Shown here one piece after another: positions 44,034-53,901 of a stretch of DNA of 64,000 nt. Position 1 is the stretch's first letter. Each line of letters starts with the position of its first letter. The notes beneath the pieces were generated by a model. The model did not search any database. It was not told the origin of the DNA and saw only the letters and a program-made list of their open reading frames with translations. A program made the translations under genes and the position numbers. The stretch is from Bacillus sp. 103mf (GTDB lineage Bacteria > Bacillota > Bacilli > Bacillales > Bacillaceae_G), in NCBI RefSeq assembly GCF_900116295.1, contig NZ_FPAF01000002.1, positions 533,177 through 597,176 of the forward strand. The letters run 5' to 3'.

Positions 44034-46274
44034 ATGTTAAAGATAATCAAACATTTAAAACCATTTGTTACCTCAATCATTGCAGTTATATGTCTTTTAT
44101 CCATACAAGCAGTATGTGACCTATCACTGCCAGACTACATGTCTAACATTGTGAATGTCGGTATTCAACAAAAAGGTGTAGAAAACGCAGTACCTAAGGT
44201 TATTCGTAAAAGTGAGATGGATAAACTCAAGCTCTTTATGAATGAAAATGAAAAGAAAAAAGTAGCTGACAACTATGTACTTTTAGATAAGAACAATCTT
44301 TCTAAAAGTGAGTTAAAAAATGACTTAAAAGATTATCCGCAGCTTGATAAAGAACCGCTTTATAAGCTACATACAAAGGATACAAATACAATTAACGAAC
44401 TTAACGATATCTTTGGAAAGCCAATGTTAATTACACAAGGAATTGAAAAAGGCGGTGCCTCCGCTTTCCCTCCGTCAGGTGATAACAAAACACCGATGAA
44501 GCTCCCGGCAAATACAGATCCTTTCGCAGTGATTGCGAAACTACCTCAAGATAAAATTGATGCAATGAAAGAAAAGGCAAATGAAAAGTTTAAAAAGATG
44601 CCAGGCAGCATGGTAACACAGTCAGCTGTTACATTTATTGAGAATGAGTATAAAACGATCGGTATCAAGACAGATAAGCTTCAATCCAATTATATTCTTA
44701 CTTCTGGCGGGAAAATGCTCCTTTTATCCTTAGTGAGTATGGCAGCTACCGTTATTGTAAGTTTACTTGCTGCAAAAGTAGCTGCCGGACTCGGCAGAGA
44801 TCTTAGAAAGAAAGTATTTCGGAAGGTTACAAGTTTTTCGAATGCGGAGTTTGATAAGTTTTCCACTGCATCTTTAATCACAAGAAGTACAAATGATATT
44901 CAGCAAGTACAAACGCTTATGGTTATGCTGCTTCGAATTGTAGTCTATGCACCGATTTTAGGTATTGGCGGCATAATTAAGGTACTTACTACAGACCTTT
45001 CAATGGGATGGATTATCGCAGTTGCGGTAATTGCAATTTTAAGCTTAGTCATTGGTTTATTTAGCATCGCAATCCCTAAGTTTAAGAGTATACAAAAGTT
45101 AGTAGATAAAATTAACTTAATCACTCGTGAATCTTTAACAGGTATGCTCGTTATTCGTGCTTTTAATAATCAAAAGCATGAAGAAAAGAAATTTGAAAAA
45201 GGAAATCAAGATTTAACAAGAACAAATTTATTTGTAAGCCGTTTAATGACATTTATGATGCCGATGATGATGTTTATCATGAATGCCGTTACTGTACTTA
45301 TTATTTGGGTTGGATCACACCAAGTGGATATGGGACATATGCAAGTTGGTGATATGATGGCATTTATGCAATATACAATGCAAATCATCATGGCCTTCTT
45401 AATGATTTCTATGGTATCCATTATGGTACCACGTGCTTCTGTATCCGCGCAGCGCATTGCAGAAGTTCTAGATACTGACGTTACCATTCGTGACGCAGCG
45501 GAGCCAAAAACATTCGCTTCAGACAAGAAAGGCTACGTTGAATTTAAAAATGTTAGCTTTAGATATCCAGATGCAGAAGAAGATGTGCTTTCCAATATCA
45601 CCTTTACTGCAAAACCTGGAGAAACGACAGCTTTCATCGGAAGTACAGGTAGCGGGAAATCGACACTTATCAACTTAATTCCACGCTTTTACGATGTAAC
45701 AAGCGGCGAAATATTAATAGATGGTACTGACATTAAAGAAGTAGCTCAGAAGGAGTTAAGAGAGAAAATTGGTTATGTACCGCAAAAGGGAGTTCTATTC
45801 TCAGGTACGATCGAAAGTAATTTAAAATACGGTAAGAAAGAAGCTGCTGAAAAAGAACTAGTAAAAGCCGCTGAAATTGCTCAAGCGATGGAGTTTATTA
45901 ACGCGAAACCTGAAAGCTTCCAAACAGAGATATCACAAGGTGGTACGAATGTTTCCGGTGGTCAAAAACAAAGGCTTTCTATTGCGCGTGCTCTTACTAA
46001 GAAATCAGAAATCTTCATTTTTGATGATAGTTTCTCAGCTCTTGACTTTAAGACAGACGCGCTACTACGCAGGGCTTTAAACAATGAGATTGCAGGAAGT
46101 ACTGTTTTAATTGTTGCCCAAAGAATCAGTACAATTATGAATGCAGATAAGATCATCGTACTTGATGAAGGAAAAATAGTAGGAACTGGTACTCATGAGG
46201 AGCTTATGGAGAACTGTGAGGTTTATAAGCAAATTGCTTTATCACAACTTTCAAGAGAGGAGTTGTCATCATGA
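44034..46274 (+). CDS. ABC exporter half with extracytoplasmic insertion and degenerate Walker B
   Basis: 746 residues. A membrane domain is followed by an ATPase (Walker A GSTGSGKST, signature VSGGQKQRLS). Between the first two membrane segments lies a ~170-residue hydrophilic insert (about 45-215), longer than in most ABC exporters. Walker B reads IFIFDDSFSALD, with Asp in place of the catalytic Glu, so this half holds the degenerate site. The partner gene overlaps by 4 bases (ATGA) and has a normal site. Together they resemble the BmrCD/LmrCD class of heterodimeric drug exporters. The ribosome site is GGAGAG. Confidence 0.92.
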   Translation: MLKIIKHLKPFVTSIIAVICLLSIQAVCDLSLPDYMSNIVNVGIQQKGVENAVPKVIRKSEMDKLKLFMNENEKKKVADNYVLLDKNNLSKSELKNDLKDYPQLDKEPLYKLHTKDTNTINELNDIFGKPMLITQGIEKGGASAFPPSGDNKTPMKLPANTDPFAVIAKLPQDKIDAMKEKANEKFKKMPGSMVTQSAVTFIENEYKTIGIKTDKLQSNYILTSGGKMLLLSLVSMAATVIVSLLAAKVAAGLGRDLRKKVFRKVTSFSNAEFDKFSTASLITRSTNDIQQVQTLMVMLLRIVVYAPILGIGGIIKVLTTDLSMGWIIAVAVIAILSLVIGLFSIAIPKFKSIQKLVDKINLITRESLTGMLVIRAFNNQKHEEKKFEKGNQDLTRTNLFVSRLMTFMMPMMMFIMNAVTVLIIWVGSHQVDMGHMQVGDMMAFMQYTMQIIMAFLMISMVSIMVPRASVSAQRIAEVLDTDVTIRDAAEPKTFASDKKGYVEFKNVSFRYPDAEEDVLSNITFTAKPGETTAFIGSTGSGKSTLINLIPRFYDVTSGEILIDGTDIKEVAQKELREKIGYVPQKGVLFSGTIESNLKYGKKEAAEKELVKAAEIAQAMEFINAKPESFQTEISQGGTNVSGGQKQRLSIARALTKKSEIFIFDDSFSALDFKTDALLRRALNNEIAGSTVLIVAQRISTIMNADKIIVLDEGKIVGTGTHEELMENCEVYKQIALSQLSREELSS

Positions 46275-48136
46275 GCGAGCGAAAAGTAGAAACAGGAAGA
46301 CAAGGTGGTCATGGCGGCGGCCATATGGGCGGCGGCATGCAAAAGATTGAGAAGGCGAAAAACTTCAAAGGAACGATGAATAAGTTACTTCAATACTTAA
46401 AGCCATATAAGTTATCAATTATGGTCGTCATCATTTTCGCAATCGGTAGTGCCGCCTTTACAATCGTTGGTCCAAAAATTTTAGGGAAAGCCACAACAAA
46501 GCTTTTCGAAGGACTCGTAGACAAAGTAACGGGAGTTCCTGGTGCTGCAATTGACTTTGGCTATATCAGAAACATTGTCCTGTTACTCCTTGGATTATAT
46601 ATAGCGAGCACTGTGTTTGCTATTATACAAGGATATATCATTTCAGGAGTAGCCCAAAAAGTATCGTATAACTTCAGAAAAGAAATTGATGAAAAAATCA
46701 ACCGGATGCCGCTCAAATACTTTGATAAAACAACGCACGGAGAAGTATTATCGAGAATTACAAATGACGTAGATACTGTAAGCCAAACTTTAAACCAAAG
46801 TATGTCGCAAATCATAACATCCGTTATTACAATCATCGGTGTATTCATCATGATGTTATCAATAAGTTGGCAAATGACATTAGTGGCGCTCTTAATATTG
46901 CCAGTATCCATGATGCTCATCATGGGAGTCGTAAAGAGATCCCAAAAATACTTCAAATCCCAGCAAGAGTATTTAGGACACGTGAACGGTCAAGTCGAAG
47001 AAATTTATAGTGGTCACAATATCGTAAAAGCCTTTAACAAAGAAGAAGAAGAAGTGAAAAAATTCGAAGAGGTTAACGATACCCTTTACACTTCGGCATG
47101 GAAGTCTCAATTTTTATCTGGAATGATGATGCCAATTATGATGTTTATCGGTAATATCGGTTACGTCGCTGTATCTATTTTAGGAGGATGGCTTGCGGTA
47201 AAGAGAACCATTGCAGTTGGAGATATTTTAGCCTTTGTTCAATACGTTAGAAATTTTACGCAACCAATCGCTCAAGTAGCTCAAATCGCGAACGTACTTC
47301 AATCAACCGCAGCAGCTGCAGAGAGAGTTTTTGAATTTTTAGAAGAAGAAGAGGAAGCACCAGAATCAGAAAATCCAGTGAAGCTGCAAGAAGTAAACGG
47401 AGAAGTAACCTTCAAAGATGTTCAATTTGGCTACAATCCAGATAAAATCATCATAAACAATTTCTCAGCTCACATTAAACCTGGTCAAAAAGTAGCAATT
47501 GTCGGGCCAACCGGAGCAGGGAAAACAACGATTGTAAAATTATTAATGCGTTTCTATGACATAAACAGCGGTGCCATCTGCATAGACGGTCACGACATAA
47601 AAGACTTCACCCGCGAAGACCTGCGCAGCATGTTCGGCATGGTACTCCAAGACACATGGCTATTTAACGGTTCAATCATGGAAAATATCCGTTACGGTAG
47701 ACTGGACGCAACCGACGAAGAAGTAATCGAAGCAGCGAAAGCAGCTCATGCTCATAGCTTCGTCAAAACCTTACCAAATAGATACAACATGGAATTAAAT
47801 GAAGAAGCAAGCAACGTATCCCAAGGACAAAAGCAACTACTAACAATTGCCCGCGCCCTTCTAGCGGATCCGAAAATACTCATACTCGACGAAGCAACAA
47901 GCTCAATTGATACTCGTACAGAAGTGCTTATCCAAAAAGCGATGGAAAACCTCATGGAAGGCCGAACAAGCTTTATCATTGCTCATAGATTATCAACAAT
48001 ACGCGATGCAGATTTAATTCTTGTTATGAAAGACGGGGATATTGTAGAACAAGGTAATCATGAAGAGTTATTGAAAGCTGATGGTTTTTATGCTTCGCTT
48101 TATAATAGTCAGTTTGAGAATGCGGATGCTTCGTGA
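46271..48136 (+). CDS. ABC exporter half with canonical ATPase site
   Basis: 621 residues. The N-terminus is Gly/His/Met-rich (GGHGGGHMGGGMQK), and could bind metal. Six membrane segments are followed by Walker A GPTGAGKTT, signature VSQGQKQLL and Walker B ILILDEATSSID with intact Glu. It pairs with the upstream half through a 4-base gene overlap. Known relatives export drugs and lipids, driven mainly by the one intact site. The substrate is unknown. No regulator gene is adjacent. Confidence 0.93.
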   Translation: MSERKVETGRQGGHGGGHMGGGMQKIEKAKNFKGTMNKLLQYLKPYKLSIMVVIIFAIGSAAFTIVGPKILGKATTKLFEGLVDKVTGVPGAAIDFGYIRNIVLLLLGLYIASTVFAIIQGYIISGVAQKVSYNFRKEIDEKINRMPLKYFDKTTHGEVLSRITNDVDTVSQTLNQSMSQIITSVITIIGVFIMMLSISWQMTLVALLILPVSMMLIMGVVKRSQKYFKSQQEYLGHVNGQVEEIYSGHNIVKAFNKEEEEVKKFEEVNDTLYTSAWKSQFLSGMMMPIMMFIGNIGYVAVSILGGWLAVKRTIAVGDILAFVQYVRNFTQPIAQVAQIANVLQSTAAAAERVFEFLEEEEEAPESENPVKLQEVNGEVTFKDVQFGYNPDKIIINNFSAHIKPGQKVAIVGPTGAGKTTIVKLLMRFYDINSGAICIDGHDIKDFTREDLRSMFGMVLQDTWLFNGSIMENIRYGRLDATDEEVIEAAKAAHAHSFVKTLPNRYNMELNEEASNVSQGQKQLLTIARALLADPKILILDEATSSIDTRTEVLIQKAMENLMEGRTSFIIAHRLSTIRDADLILVMKDGDIVEQGNHEELLKADGFYASLYNSQFENADAS

Positions 48137-48142
48137 GATAAA

Positions 48143-48203
48143 ATAAAAGAAGCTTTCCCAAAAGGTCGTTAAATAACGATTTTTTGGAGAAAGCTTCTTT
48201 TGT
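48143..48203. terminator. Terminator after the ABC operon
   Basis: AAAAGAAGCTTTC / GAAAGCTTCTTTTG arms with an inner CCAAAA/TTTTGG pair. Confidence 0.85.
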
Positions 48204-48252
48204 ATGAATAAGTTGCACTGTCATCAGAAATATGAAACAAACAATATTTCTT

Positions 48253-48978
48253 CTAGATAGCTGTTTTTTCCTCTATAACTGTATCTCTATTCGCTAAATT
48301 CAAGTAGAAATGCGATATTGTTGTCATGTAATATGGATAGATCCAAAGATACCCAATACTAAGTGTAAAATACCCCAAAATAAACCATCCGATAAAACTT
48401 AAAGATAGTATGAATAAATCTAACTTATGTCCTTTCATCATTTCTTGACTCTTTTTAAGCGCTTCACTTGCCGTATATTCTGGATGATCTAACATGATAT
48501 AGTAAGCCATAGAATAAGAGAAACATTTTATAATACCTGGAATAATTAATAATAAACTCCATAAAAATACGTATACACCCATTAATAACGCTAGCTTCAT
48601 CGATCTAAATGCATTCTTTTTTCGGAATCCTTCAAATAAATCATCAATTGTAGTAGATTCTTTTTTCGCTAAACGCAATGTAACATTACAATACCCATAA
48701 TATATAATGCCTAGTACAGCTATAAAAGCAAAGCATGCAATAACAAAAGTAAATGCATAAATTAAAAAGATTACCACACTTAACGTTTCTTCTCCTGTAA
48801 TTGAAGCATTAGACCCTATTATTGCAGCCATCAATAAAATACTCAATAGAAAAATTGGAAGTCCTATAATAAGCATACCAATACCTGAAATGAGGTTATA
48901 CAGAAGCGATGCCCCTACTCCCAAACCCCATCTACCTTTTAATGAAGATAAGGCCGCTCTTTTTAAATCACTAATCAT
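48253..48978 (-). CDS. DUF975 membrane protein
   Basis: 241 residues from the ATG at 48978, preceded by GGGAGGGTGGG. The longer upstream frame is hydrophobic and AT-rich without a ribosome site. The DUF975 pattern is clear: MISDLKRAALSSLKGRWG, LLIIPGIIKCFSYSMAYYIM, then DHPEYTASEALKKSQEMMKG and HKLDLFILSLSFIGW. Five to six membrane segments. DUF975 proteins are widespread in Firmicutes and uncharacterised. It stands alone and converges with the ABC operon. Confidence 0.88.
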   Translation of the reverse strand: MISDLKRAALSSLKGRWGLGVGASLLYNLISGIGMLIIGLPIFLLSILLMAAIIGSNASITGEETLSVVIFLIYAFTFVIACFAFIAVLGIIYYGYCNVTLRLAKKESTTIDDLFEGFRKKNAFRSMKLALLMGVYVFLWSLLLIIPGIIKCFSYSMAYYIMLDHPEYTASEALKKSQEMMKGHKLDLFILSLSFIGWFILGYFTLSIGYLWIYPYYMTTISHFYLNLANRDTVIEEKTAI

Positions 48979-49146
48979 TTTAATCCCACCCTCCCATTTA
49001 TTTGTTACCCCTTGTATGAATAACAATATTACATATAGAATAATAACATTTTTTAACAAGATTAACATTATATATATATTTATTAATATAAAAACTTTAA
49101 AAACGAACCCACCCCAAGCTAAAAATCCAAAATACACCTCCATATG

Positions 49147-49176
49147 AATAAAGGACTAGGTTCATTACAAACCCAG
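49147..49176 (-). terminator. Terminator after lipoprotein gene
   Basis: Minus strand GGACTGGGTT / AACCTAGTCC then TTTATTC. Confidence 0.7.
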
Positions 49177-49208
49177 TCCCTCACACGAATTGTTCTTACT
49201 GTTTTATT

Positions 49209-50174
49209 TTACTGTTGTTTTACATATCTAGTTGTAGCTTTTGAATTCTCATTAAATAATTGCAAATGCTTTGTGTCATAGTTTTGTACTTTGTAATCTA
49301 TGTCTTTATGAACAACTTCTGCTACTACTCCATTTGCCATTTGCTTTGAGATATGTAGTTTTAACATCATATTAGACTTATCGTACTCCCATGTACCTTC
49401 GATATAGTTTGTTTTATTTGGATAATCGCCTGCGGTATATACCTCAAATGTCTTAGGGCTTCCACCTTTTAGGATGAATAACGGTTTGAATCCATCATCA
49501 CGGTTTACACCCCAGTTGGCAATTAACTCTGTACCATCTAGTACGTTCTTTTGAACCGCATCATAGTCTACCCCTGAACCACTACTTGTATCCTTTAGGT
49601 CTTGAGATGATACCCCTCCACCTTTGGACTTTGTTATTTCGTTTTTCATTTCTTTGTAGACTGCAACCCAGTACTTGTCACCCTCTTTGATAATCTTCTC
49701 AGCCTGTTCAATAATTTCCTTGTCTGTTCTCTTATCATTTGAGTTTGACTTATCTCTTGTATGAGCGTCTTTTACCAATGCAAATGCTTTCTTATACTTT
49801 ACGATTGCTTTCTCAATATCTTTTTGGTCGTCTACATATTTATTAGGTGGGTCAATTGCTTCAAACTTAGCAATTACTTTGTTTACTTCATCTATACTAT
49901 CTAAGATGTCTTGATTCGTTTTCTTACCGTCAAAGGCTTCCTTTACCGTATTACTAAACGTTGAGAATGCTTTATCAAACTCATTACCTAAGTCTACTAA
50001 ATATTGAGGATAGTCTTCTGCTAAGACTCTTACTTTCTTAACATCAGATTTTGTTTCTTTAGCTTCTGCTTTAGACTCAACTTTATCTTTTGGTTTGTCT
50101 GTTGATGCACCTGTTCCGCAACCACCTAATAACATCAATGGAATTGCAAAACATAGTAGTTTATTTACTTTCAT
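49209..50174 (-). CDS. Lipoprotein, DUF3994-like
   Basis: 321 residues. The lipobox LLGGC places the lipid-modified Cys at 19. A charged linker (STDKPKDKVESKAEAKETKS) and a helical domain (about 50-185) precede a C-terminal beta domain (LIANWGVNRDDGFKPLFILK, YIEGTWEYDKSNMMLKLHIS), which I think is DUF3994, a domain of Bacillus lipoproteins. GCAGGGGTATCC precedes the ATG. It probably sits on the outer face of the membrane. The role is unknown. It lies next to the immunity-like array, but no link is shown. Confidence 0.8.
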   Translation of the reverse strand: MKVNKLLCFAIPLMLLGGCGTGASTDKPKDKVESKAEAKETKSDVKKVRVLAEDYPQYLVDLGNEFDKAFSTFSNTVKEAFDGKKTNQDILDSIDEVNKVIAKFEAIDPPNKYVDDQKDIEKAIVKYKKAFALVKDAHTRDKSNSNDKRTDKEIIEQAEKIIKEGDKYWVAVYKEMKNEITKSKGGGVSSQDLKDTSSGSGVDYDAVQKNVLDGTELIANWGVNRDDGFKPLFILKGGSPKTFEVYTAGDYPNKTNYIEGTWEYDKSNMMLKLHISKQMANGVVAEVVHKDIDYKVQNYDTKHLQLFNENSKATTRYVKQQ

Positions 50175-50465
50175 GGATACCCCTGCCTTTTCTGTTTTTA
50201 TTTTTCCTTCCCTTCCTCTTTATGGTAGCATCCACCTTATTCATCGTCAAAACCCTCTTGCATACTTTCTGATATCCCCTCTTTATCCCCTAATGAACTT
50301 GGACACTTAATAAGAGGACATTTATTATGCAAAAAAGAAGCAACCTGACAAAATAAAGAGCAATTCTATGAAACAATAAGTTAAGGATAGTATGTGTCTG
50401 AGATCAGGGAATGAATCCGCTTTCATAATAAAATAGTTAACAAATATAGAGTTCATACTTGTTAA

Positions 50466-50600
50466 CTATATAAATGCCAATTAAAAATCCCTTCCCTTTT
50501 AGGGAGGACGAGAGCATCTGGCCGTGCATAGAAGCGGTTAGGATCTTTTCCTGCCACATGCGAAGTAAAAACAGAAAGGGCAAACGAGTGTCTGCTACTT
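50466..50600. repeat. R1 family copy h
   Basis: TATATAAATGCCAATTAAAA, GGACGAGAGCATCTGGCC, GTGCATAGAAGCGGTTAGG, then CCTGCCACATGCGAAG and GGCAAACGAGTG. The far end is missing or cut by the next gene's terminator region. Confidence 0.75.
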
Positions 50601-50604
50601 TTTA

Positions 50605-51009
50605 TTAACCATACAATTTTTCTAACTCAACTAAACCCTTTTTGTGATTTGATAAACCAACTGTGAAACTGTTCAGTTTCATTTCTAGTATCCCTTTGTC
50701 CTCTTTTAACTTTAAAGTGATATTGGATTTAAGGATACCCCTCTTTACACTTACTTTCTCTACTTTATCTAAATCTAAGTGAGTAATATTTTCAGTGACA
50801 TTACCAGTTGCAGGACTTAACTCTATTAGTAAGATTCTCTTATTTGTGAACCCTACAAGGTAATGTTTATTTAAGCCAAGTGCACCCAAACCAAAAGCTA
50901 AGCATTGAAAGGTAGATGCCATTTTCATAACATAGAAGTAATGAACATAAGTCTCACCTTCTACCATTAGTTTATCGAATACTTTGTCTGCATTTGTATT
51001 AGTTAACAT
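50605..51009 (-). CDS. Bacterial PH-domain (YokE-like) protein
   Basis: 134 residues. HYLVGFTNKRILLIELSPAT, then DLDKVEKVSVKRGILKSNIT and LKLKEDKGILEMKLNS follow the bacterial PH pattern of YokE-like proteins (.. TNKRI......, beta strands, final helix SNHKKGLVELEKLYG). AAAAAGGGG lies before the ATG. No signal peptide. The function of this group is unclear. Position beside the small-protein array is noted but not explained. Confidence 0.7.
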   Translation of the reverse strand: MLTNTNADKVFDKLMVEGETYVHYFYVMKMASTFQCLAFGLGALGLNKHYLVGFTNKRILLIELSPATGNVTENITHLDLDKVEKVSVKRGILKSNITLKLKEDKGILEMKLNSFTVGLSNHKKGLVELEKLYG

Positions 51010-51265
51010 ATTCCATTCCCCTTTTTTATATTAAAATAATGATTATTTTAACCTTAAATTTCTAAACTAACCATAATTAAGCACCATATCCACCTTACAT
51101 TTTACAAATTTACATGTCAATTTAAACATGCAAAAAAGCACTCATTGCCTATAGAAGACAAACAAGTACTTTAAGTTCATGTGTTTTTAAATAGTATTCT
51201 GAAAAGGCTAAGTCTATGGTACTTCTTTCAAAACGACAAACGATTTCTAATACAATCTATCAATT

Positions 51266-51574
51266 TCAAATAATAAATGCAATTTGATTTGGTAAATCAA
51301 TATTTTTTAAGTTTGCCATTCCACCACACTCTTCAACTTGCTTATATACTTTAAACATACATTTATAAAATAATGGGAAGTGTTTTTTAGGCATATCATC
51401 AAGTAAAACATAACCTTCTTCAATCGTTAACTTATCTTTCAAAACCTTAAAACGCCATCTTTCGTACAGTTCTGGAAATTGATCACACATATCAATACTA
51501 GGACCAAAACTATAAATTGCATATTCGCTATTGTCTAGTTCTTTTGTTATTATAATCGTTGGATATCTTCCCAT
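51266..51574 (-). CDS. Small acidic protein, family c (array unit 2)
   Basis: 102 residues, MGRYPTIIITKELDNSEYAI followed by YSFGPSIDMCDQFPELYERW. It is a clear paralogue of 52831-53139 (MGRYP, YSFGP, VLLDDMP, C..KVY, GGM.N). AAGGAGT precedes the ATG. Both families share a plan with the 85-residue proteins: an acidic E-D/N-x-E-x-V/I-x-Y start, a mid CxK/R motif and a C-terminal aromatic/proline segment, so all six array genes look like one superfamily. No signal or membrane segment. An immunity role is inferred from the array, not from fold. Confidence 0.75.
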   Translation of the reverse strand: MGRYPTIIITKELDNSEYAIYSFGPSIDMCDQFPELYERWRFKVLKDKLTIEEGYVLLDDMPKKHFPLFYKCMFKVYKQVEECGGMANLKNIDLPNQIAFII

Positions 51575-51686
51575 TTCAATTTACTCCTTAATTAAACGCT
51601 TTATCTAAAGAGATTTTAAAATGTGTATCAAGTGGACTCATGGACTCTGTATACAAAGGAGCCAACTTTTATATTTGTTCATTTCA

Positions 51687-51944
51687 TTATGCTTCATATG
51701 CCATGCTATCAGGAAATCCTTCATTCCTTTTCAGACATCGTACAATTCTAGTACATGCACAATCAAAATAATATTTTCTCATTGTTTCTGATTTCACTGG
51801 AGCTTGCTCTAAATCATAAAACATCCTTTCCTTTTTATTAAAATACATTTTTCCGACTTTATCGGGTGATTCAGAAGGATAGTATTGATAAACAACTATC
51901 TCTTCATCTTCAAATTCTTTAGTCATTGCTAAACATACCGCCAT
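51687..51944 (-). CDS. Small acidic protein, family b (array unit 2)
   Basis: 85 residues: MAVCLAMTKEFEDEEIVVYQ-YYPSESPDKVGKMYFNKKER and CACTRIVRCLKRNEGFPDSM. Paralogues at 52453, 53167 and 53902. GGAGGCC precedes the ATG. Directly upstream is a broken frame that resembles a toxin tip (52020-52262), giving the order toxin tip then small protein seen in orphan toxin-immunity cassettes. Confidence 0.75.
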   Translation of the reverse strand: MAVCLAMTKEFEDEEIVVYQYYPSESPDKVGKMYFNKKERMFYDLEQAPVKSETMRKYYFDCACTRIVRCLKRNEGFPDSMAYEA

Positions 51945-52019
51945 ATATAAAGGCCTCCTTATATGTCTTTCATATATTCCAATATTTTCAGCTATAGCTT
52001 TAATATCAAGTCGATTTTC

Positions 52020-52262
52020 TTATTTCTTCATATGTTTTATCAAATATCCCTCTCTACGAAAAAACTCATCTACAGAAATACTACCATTTCTTACACCGAA
52101 ATGAATATAAATTGAATAATCTACTTTTGAGACTTTTTTATGCCCCTACTGTTTTAGTGGTCATATTGAACCCTTTACCAACTGCTGTCAAACCGGCCAC
52201 CGCCATGGATCCAGATAAAAATTTGTCCCAATTAAACCATTCAAATCATGGAAGAGCAAAAC
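52020..52262 (-). pseudogene. Toxin-tip-like remnant 1
   Basis: Minus-strand frames encode DKFLSGSMAVAGLTAVGKGF-NMTTKTVG, then after a one-base shift in a GGGG run HKKVSKVDYSIYIHFGVRNG and SISVDEFFRREGYLIKHMKK with a TAA. The first block recurs in remnant 2 (DRFLAGGMAVVGKG), but the tails differ, as expected for modular toxin C-termini sharing a joint. Confidence 0.6.
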
Positions 52263-52452
52263 AAACAACCTAGTGGTTGAGCGTAAGATGTGCGGAAATA
52301 GGGATTAAAGAAGGAGATTATTGATGGCAATTCTAAACCACATAACGAAGTGAAAAAGGGCATATTGGTACACACACTACAACAATGTGCGAATAATGGG
52401 AGGAGGGAGGAACGCCGGCTCTTATGAATCAGCTTTTCATATATTTATTTGA

Positions 52453-52710
52453 TTATACTCCGTATGTCATTTCTTCCAAGAATTCTCCACCACCCTTGAT
52501 GCACTGCATTATTCTACTACATGCACAATAAAAGTAATGTTCGCTTGTTGCAACTGATTTTACCGGAACCGGATCTATTTCATGAAACATTTGCTCTTTT
52601 TTATGAAAGTACATTTTTCCAACTTTATCTGGATATTCTGACGGATAATACTGATATACAACTATTTCCTCATCTTCAAATTCTTTATTCATTGTGATAT
52701 GAATTGCCAT
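52453..52710 (-). CDS. Small acidic protein, family a (array unit 2)
   Basis: 85 residues, MAIHITMNKEFEDEEIVVYQ-YYPSEYPDKVGKMYFHKKEQ ... CACSRIMQCIKGGGEFLEEM-TYGV. It is very similar to the protein at 53902-54159 (same N-terminus, same EFLEEMTYGV end), its counterpart in unit 1. GGAGATAAATT precedes the ATG. It lies upstream of remnant 1 on the minus strand. The function is unknown. Confidence 0.75.
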   Translation of the reverse strand: MAIHITMNKEFEDEEIVVYQYYPSEYPDKVGKMYFHKKEQMFHEIDPVPVKSVATSEHYFYCACSRIMQCIKGGGEFLEEMTYGV

Positions 52711-52830
52711 AATTTATCTCCTTTATTTTTATTCTCCTAATCTACTTTCATAAGTAAATCAACTGAAGGTAGAAAATAACCCCAAGAGCCTACAATGATT
52801 CTTGAGTCTAGTAGCTTATATTTCTAAAAT

Positions 52831-53139
52831 TCACACGATAAACTCAAGGTATTCTGGAAAATCTATATTAGTCATATTTTCCATGCCACCATTTTCTTTT
52901 ACGTGAACATACACTTTATGCATACATTTACATAATAAGGAAATGTGTTTATCGGGCATATCATCCAGTAAAACAAATGCTTCGTCAGGAGTAGTTTCAT
53001 TCTTTAAAACTTTAAAACTCCATCTCCTATAAAGTTGTGGATATCTCTCACAAGAATGAATATCTGGACCAAAACTGTAAATTACATTTTCTTCATCCTC
53101 ATTCTCTTTGATTATTGCAATCAATGGATATCTTCCCAT
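52831..53139 (-). CDS. Small acidic protein, family c (array unit 1)
   Basis: 102 residues from the ATG at 53139 (MGRYPLIAIIKENEDEENVI), chosen because the length then equals its paralogue at 51266. A GTG at 53151 is too close to AGGAG. Conserved features are YSFGPDI, VLLDDMPDKH, CKCMHKVY and a DFPEYLEF end. It follows the 85-residue gene at 53167 with a gap of 27 bases, so b and c are co-transcribed in both units. Confidence 0.75.
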   Translation of the reverse strand: MGRYPLIAIIKENEDEENVIYSFGPDIHSCERYPQLYRRWSFKVLKNETTPDEAFVLLDDMPDKHISLLCKCMHKVYVHVKENGGMENMTNIDFPEYLEFIV

Positions 53140-53166
53140 TGTTCTAAACACTCCTAATTAAAAATT

Positions 53167-53424
53167 TTATGACTGTGAAAATAGAAATTCAGGAAATTCA
53201 TCTAAGTTTGATGCATTTCTGACATATTTTTGCACAGCACCAACAGCTTTAAGAAAATAGTAATTTGCACCTTCACCTTTAGCCGGTTCTAATTCTACAG
53301 ACTTTTTTGCTAGTTTATTAAATTGAATTTTCCCTGCTTTCTCTTCATCTTCACAAGGAAAAAAGCGATAAACAACTTCCTCTTTATTTTCATATTCTTT
53401 AAATAAATCTACACATACTCCCAT
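53167..53424 (-). CDS. Small acidic protein, family b (array unit 1)
   Basis: 85 residues from the ATG at 53424 (MGVCVDLFKEYENKEEVVYR-FFPCEDEEKAGKIQFNKL). AGAAAGGAAATT precedes it, and the length equals the other three 85-residue proteins. The frame is open further upstream through remnant 2, so the toxin-like tail could be read into it. It is the most divergent member of the family. Confidence 0.72.
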   Translation of the reverse strand: MGVCVDLFKEYENKEEVVYRFFPCEDEEKAGKIQFNKLAKKSVELEPAKGEGANYYFLKAVGAVQKYVRNASNLDEFPEFLFSQS

Positions 53425-53706
53425 ATTATTAATTTCCTTTCTAATTAATCTATTACGATATAAGTTCTCATCTGGAAAATGCCTAAGTCTTCTTTGCATC
53501 GTTTTTTTATGGGCAGTCATAGCATTAATTTTGAAACCCCCTTCAAATCGGGATTCAAAAATCTCATCATGCAATAAGTCTATACTAATTGGAGGATATT
53601 CACTTAAAACTCGAACATTTCCAAGCTAATGTCAGAGCATAATCAGAATTAAAATAACCTTTACCAACCACTGCCATTCCTCCAGCTAAAAACCTGTCCT
53701 AAATAG
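53425..53706 (-). pseudogene. Toxin-tip-like remnant 2
   Basis: Minus strand: DRFLAGGMAVVGKGYFNSDY-ALTLAWK, then in a shifted frame NVRVLSEYPPISIDLLHDEI, FESRFEGGFKINAMTAHKKT and a basic end running into the small protein. The opening block is shared with remnant 1, the rest is not. Flanking DNA (AAACAAACAACCTAGTG at about 52268 and 53728) is shared by both. Confidence 0.6.
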
Positions 53707-53901
53707 ACAATTCAAATCATAAAAGAACAAAACAAACAACCTAGTGATTTGGGGCAAGATGCGTAGAAATGTGGATTAGAGAAAGGTATTATTGATGACA
53801 ATTCTAAAGACAGAGGACATATTGGTACACATGCTACAACTTAAATGGTCGTGTATTTAAGTAATGAAGAAAACCGCTTTTTCATACACTCGTTTATTTG
53901 A

